Positions 21,443 through 23,170 of a stretch of 23,170 bases of DNA are shown here, piece by piece. The stretch covers positions 1 to 23,170 of the forward strand of contig UQRR01000027.1 of assembly GCA_900543455.1 (NCBI GenBank), given 5' to 3'. Source of the DNA: an uncultured Dialister sp. (GTDB lineage Bacteria > Bacillota > Negativicutes > Veillonellales > Dialisteraceae). Positions within the stretch are counted from its first letter, which is position 1; the number at the start of each line of letters is the position of its first letter. Below the pieces are notes generated by a model. The model ran no database searches, was not told the DNA's origin, and was given only the letters and a program-made list of their open reading frames with translations. The position numbers were made by a program, and so were the translations under genes.

Positions 21443-21473
21443 GTCATTGTATCACATTCATCAGTCTGCGTAC
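21443..21473 (-). promoter_or_regulatory. Promoter of toxin mRNA 2
   Basis: TTGTAC, 18-nt spacer, TACAAT on the - strand, close to consensus. Confidence 0.75.
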
Positions 21474-21476
21474 AAG

Positions 21477-21505
21477 AAAAAGGCGGCCTTCGAGCCGCCT
21501 TTTTC
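21477..21505. terminator. Bidirectional terminator
   Basis: AAAAAGGCGGC-cttcga-GCCGCCTTTTT. It ends the candidate small RNA on the - strand and isolates the toxin 2 promoter from it. Confidence 0.9.
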
Positions 21506-21612
21506 TGTGAGAGTGTAAAAATAAAAGGAGATAAAGGAGTGGGAATCCCGCTCGGGGAAAGCGGGACAGATTGTGAAGGCGGAGTGGAATCCGTACATTC
21601 TCTTCCGTCTTC
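21477..21612 (-). ncRNA. Candidate small RNA with pyrimidine-rich anti-SD stretches
   Basis: About 135 nt from the - strand promoter (TTGCAT-16-TATAAT, 21619-21646) to the terminator at 21477-21505. It contains a CCCGCTttccccgAGCGGG hairpin and unpaired CACTCCTTTATCTCCTTTT, which could pair with AGGAG-type ribosome sites. The frame through it has no ribosome site and unremarkable residues, so I favour a non-coding transcript. No known family recognised. Confidence 0.5.
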
Positions 21613-21618
21613 ATACGT

Positions 21619-21646
21619 ATTATATCATACGAAACCAGAAATGCAA
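21619..21646 (-). promoter_or_regulatory. Promoter of the candidate small RNA
   Basis: TTGCAT (21641-21646), 16-nt spacer, TATAAT (21619-21624) on the - strand. From 21650 to the ribosome site of the next gene I see nothing else definite. Confidence 0.65.
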
Positions 21647-21833
21647 GCATGCTTAATTAAATAATTTAAGTACGCCTTATATCAAGGAGCTAAGCGTTGG
21701 CTCCGGCGGTGCTCTTTTAGAAGAGACTATGCTTCTAAGACTGCTCTTTTACTGACCACGCACTCCATTCTAGCCCTTCCTTGCGCTTTGTGGTAGAATA
21801 ACATTGAAATGTTGTCTATTAGGAGGTGTTACG

Positions 21834-22898
21834 TTGTTCGCCTATGCGTTCACGTTTCTTGTGGCACTGGCTGTGACCTTCGTGCTGACGCCGGTGGTGA
21901 AGAACTTCGCCATCCGCATCGGCGCGGTCGACAAGCCGGATGCGCGCAAGGTGCATCATGGACTGATACCGCGTCTGGGGGGACTGGCCATTTATGCCGG
22001 CTTCATGGTCTCCGTGATCGCGACCATCGGCTTCACCTATGAAATGGTCGGCATCATGGTGGGAGCGACATTTTTGATCGCGGTCGGCATCGCTGACGAT
22101 GTGTACTCCCTGCCGCCGAAGGTAAAGCTCTTGGGGCAGATCATCGCTGCCGCCATCCCTGTCGTTATTTTCAATATCAATATCGAATGGATCGACGTGC
22201 CGCGCCTCGGCATTATTTATTTGCCGGAGATCATATCGCTGCCTCTCACCATTTTCTGGATCATCGGCTTCGTGAATACGGTGAACCTGATCGACGGTCT
22301 GGACGGTCTGGCAGCCGGCATTGCGACGATCGCATCCATCGCCATAGCCCTTCTTGCTTTTCAGATGGGGCAGTGGGTGGCTGCGGCGGCCATGGTCGCC
22401 ATGACAGGCGCCTGCCTGGCCTTTCTGCAGTATAATTTCAACCCGGCGAAGATCTTCATGGGGGATACCGGCTCCATGTTTCTGGGCTACATCATCTCGG
22501 CCGTGTCCGTCATGGGCTCGATGAAGACCGTCGCGACAGCCGTCCTCATCGTGCCGCTTCTCGCACTCACCGTGCCGATCACCGATACTCTCCTTGCGAT
22601 CGTCCGCAGAAAGTCGAGCGGCGTGCCGATCTTCTCACCGGATAAGAACCACCTGCATCACCGTTTGCTGGCCAAAGGGCTGAATCAGAAGCAGGTCGTG
22701 CTCGTCATGTACGCGCTGACAGCCTTCTTCTCCTGCACCGCGCTCATCGTCATTCACCTGTCTCTCTGGATCGGCATCGCGATCGTAGCCATCGCCCTTG
22801 TCCTTTTCATCCTTTGGGCCAGAAAGCTCGGCGTCATGCAGGAAATCGTGCCTTCGCCTTATCAGATGGAACAGAGGAAAAAGAAAGATAGGGATTAG
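21834..22898 (+). CDS. Undecaprenyl-phosphate sugar-1-phosphate transferase (WecA/TagO type)
   Basis: 354 residues with about 11 membrane helices. MraY/WecA/TagO family: GAVDKPDARKVHHGLIPRLG near the start, GIADDVYSLPPKVKLLGQ (the Mg-binding Asp pair), NLIDGLDGLAAG, FMGDTGSMFLGY and the cytoplasmic DKNHLHHRLL histidine loop, which separates WecA/TagO from MraY. It moves a HexNAc-1-phosphate (usually GlcNAc) from UDP onto undecaprenyl phosphate, starting a cell-surface polymer such as O-antigen or a teichoic-type glycan. I chose the TTG at 21834: AGGAGG lies 7 nt upstream and the product begins MFAYAFTFLVALAV as in relatives. The earlier in-frame TTG at 21804 lacks a site. It stands alone here. 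Confidence 0.93.
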   Translation: MFAYAFTFLVALAVTFVLTPVVKNFAIRIGAVDKPDARKVHHGLIPRLGGLAIYAGFMVSVIATIGFTYEMVGIMVGATFLIAVGIADDVYSLPPKVKLLGQIIAAAIPVVIFNINIEWIDVPRLGIIYLPEIISLPLTIFWIIGFVNTVNLIDGLDGLAAGIATIASIAIALLAFQMGQWVAAAAMVAMTGACLAFLQYNFNPAKIFMGDTGSMFLGYIISAVSVMGSMKTVATAVLIVPLLALTVPITDTLLAIVRRKSSGVPIFSPDKNHLHHRLLAKGLNQKQVVLVMYALTAFFSCTALIVIHLSLWIGIAIVAIALVLFILWARKLGVMQEIVPSPYQMEQRKKKDRD

Positions 22899-23170
22899 TG
22901 ACTGGTGACTGGTGACTAGTGACTAGGGATTGGGGATTAGGAGTGACTAGTGACTGGGATTTTCCGGCATTGTCATCCCGAGCGTAGCCGAGGGATCTTT
23001 ACTGCACTGCGGGAATCAGCGTGTATGCGCCGAGGGAAAACGATGTCCTGGTACTGCCTCACATCAGGCGATGAGCGTTCTGCAATAAAGACCCTCGGCT
23101 ACGCTCGAAATGACGATGCGCGCGAAGCGCTATCAAACCTCCGCGGCGCTTCTGATTTTTATGCGCCGCA
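22899..23170. repeat. Repeat mosaic after the transferase gene
   Basis: Heptamers GTGACTG/GTGACTA/GGGATTA (22898-22956), a CATCCCGAGCGTAGCCGAGG module ending GGATCTTT (22973-23000), then CACTGCGG and unassigned sequence, an inverted CCTCGGCTACGCTCG module (about 23091-23108), and a partial GCGGCGC hairpin module (23140-23169) reaching the window edge. No gene. Confidence 0.75.

Noticed and set aside
21444..21650. 68-residue - strand frame through the candidate small RNA
   Set aside because: No ribosome site, it runs through the terminator hairpin, and the composition is unremarkable.
1..23170. tRNA or rRNA genes
   Set aside because: I looked for cloverleaf-type GGTTCRANTCC motifs and rRNA signatures and saw none; a tRNAscan run would be decisive.

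Overview
The window looks like chromosome of a Gram-negative-walled Firmicute of the Negativicutes, most plausibly Dialister or a close relative. This is an inference from gene content and order: a yggS-sepF-proC-ylmH division cluster, LarA, TrpX-like lipoproteins, a T-box and a WecA/TagO-type enzyme. It also rests on dense short intergenic repeats; I could not run a taxonomic search. Most core genes are fairly GC-rich, while the first 5.5 kb and the insertion sequence are visibly AT-richer.

Layout. Positions 1-5560 form a defence-type accessory island on the + strand. It holds the tail of an unidentified gene, a TIGR02391-like protein, a two-gene operon of a putative PD-(D/E)XK nuclease and a small Rad50/SMC-like ATPase with a Cys hook, an XRE regulator overlapping a YhcG-type (DUF1016) nuclease, and the broken 3' end of a large serine recombinase. 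A long hairpin separates it from the chromosomal genes. Positions 5614-10570 are core genes on the - strand: larA, then (transcribed right to left) yggS, two sepF paralogues, proC and ylmH. Positions 10820-15770 (- strand) carry two paralogous orphan TrpX-like substrate-binding lipoproteins, the second behind a T-box leader, and an amino-acid permease.

Positions 16093-17889 are an IS4-superfamily insertion sequence with very long inverted ends. Then come, on the + strand, a small exported protein, a MarR-family regulator, a class-I glutamine amidotransferase-like hydrolase (peptidase C26), and finally a WecA/TagO-type phospho-sugar transferase. Between the last two lies a tandem duplication of a type I toxin-antitoxin module, with 22-residue hydrophobic peptides on the - strand and a convergent antisense RNA on the + strand, followed by a candidate small RNA.

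The intergenic space is a mosaic of repeat families: a ~160-bp palindromic MITE in three copies with 4-bp YTAR-like target duplications, heptamer arrays (GTGACTR / GGGATTA), GCGGCGC hairpins, and GTAATCA...GGGCTAAC modules. One MITE sits in the 5' leader of the T-box-controlled gene and another directly upstream of larA. A repeat pair inside the window even supplies a filled and an empty MITE site. The best candidates for undescribed biology are the nuclease/ATPase operon, the duplicated type I toxin-antitoxin locus, and the double T-box antiterminator with a MITE inserted behind it.
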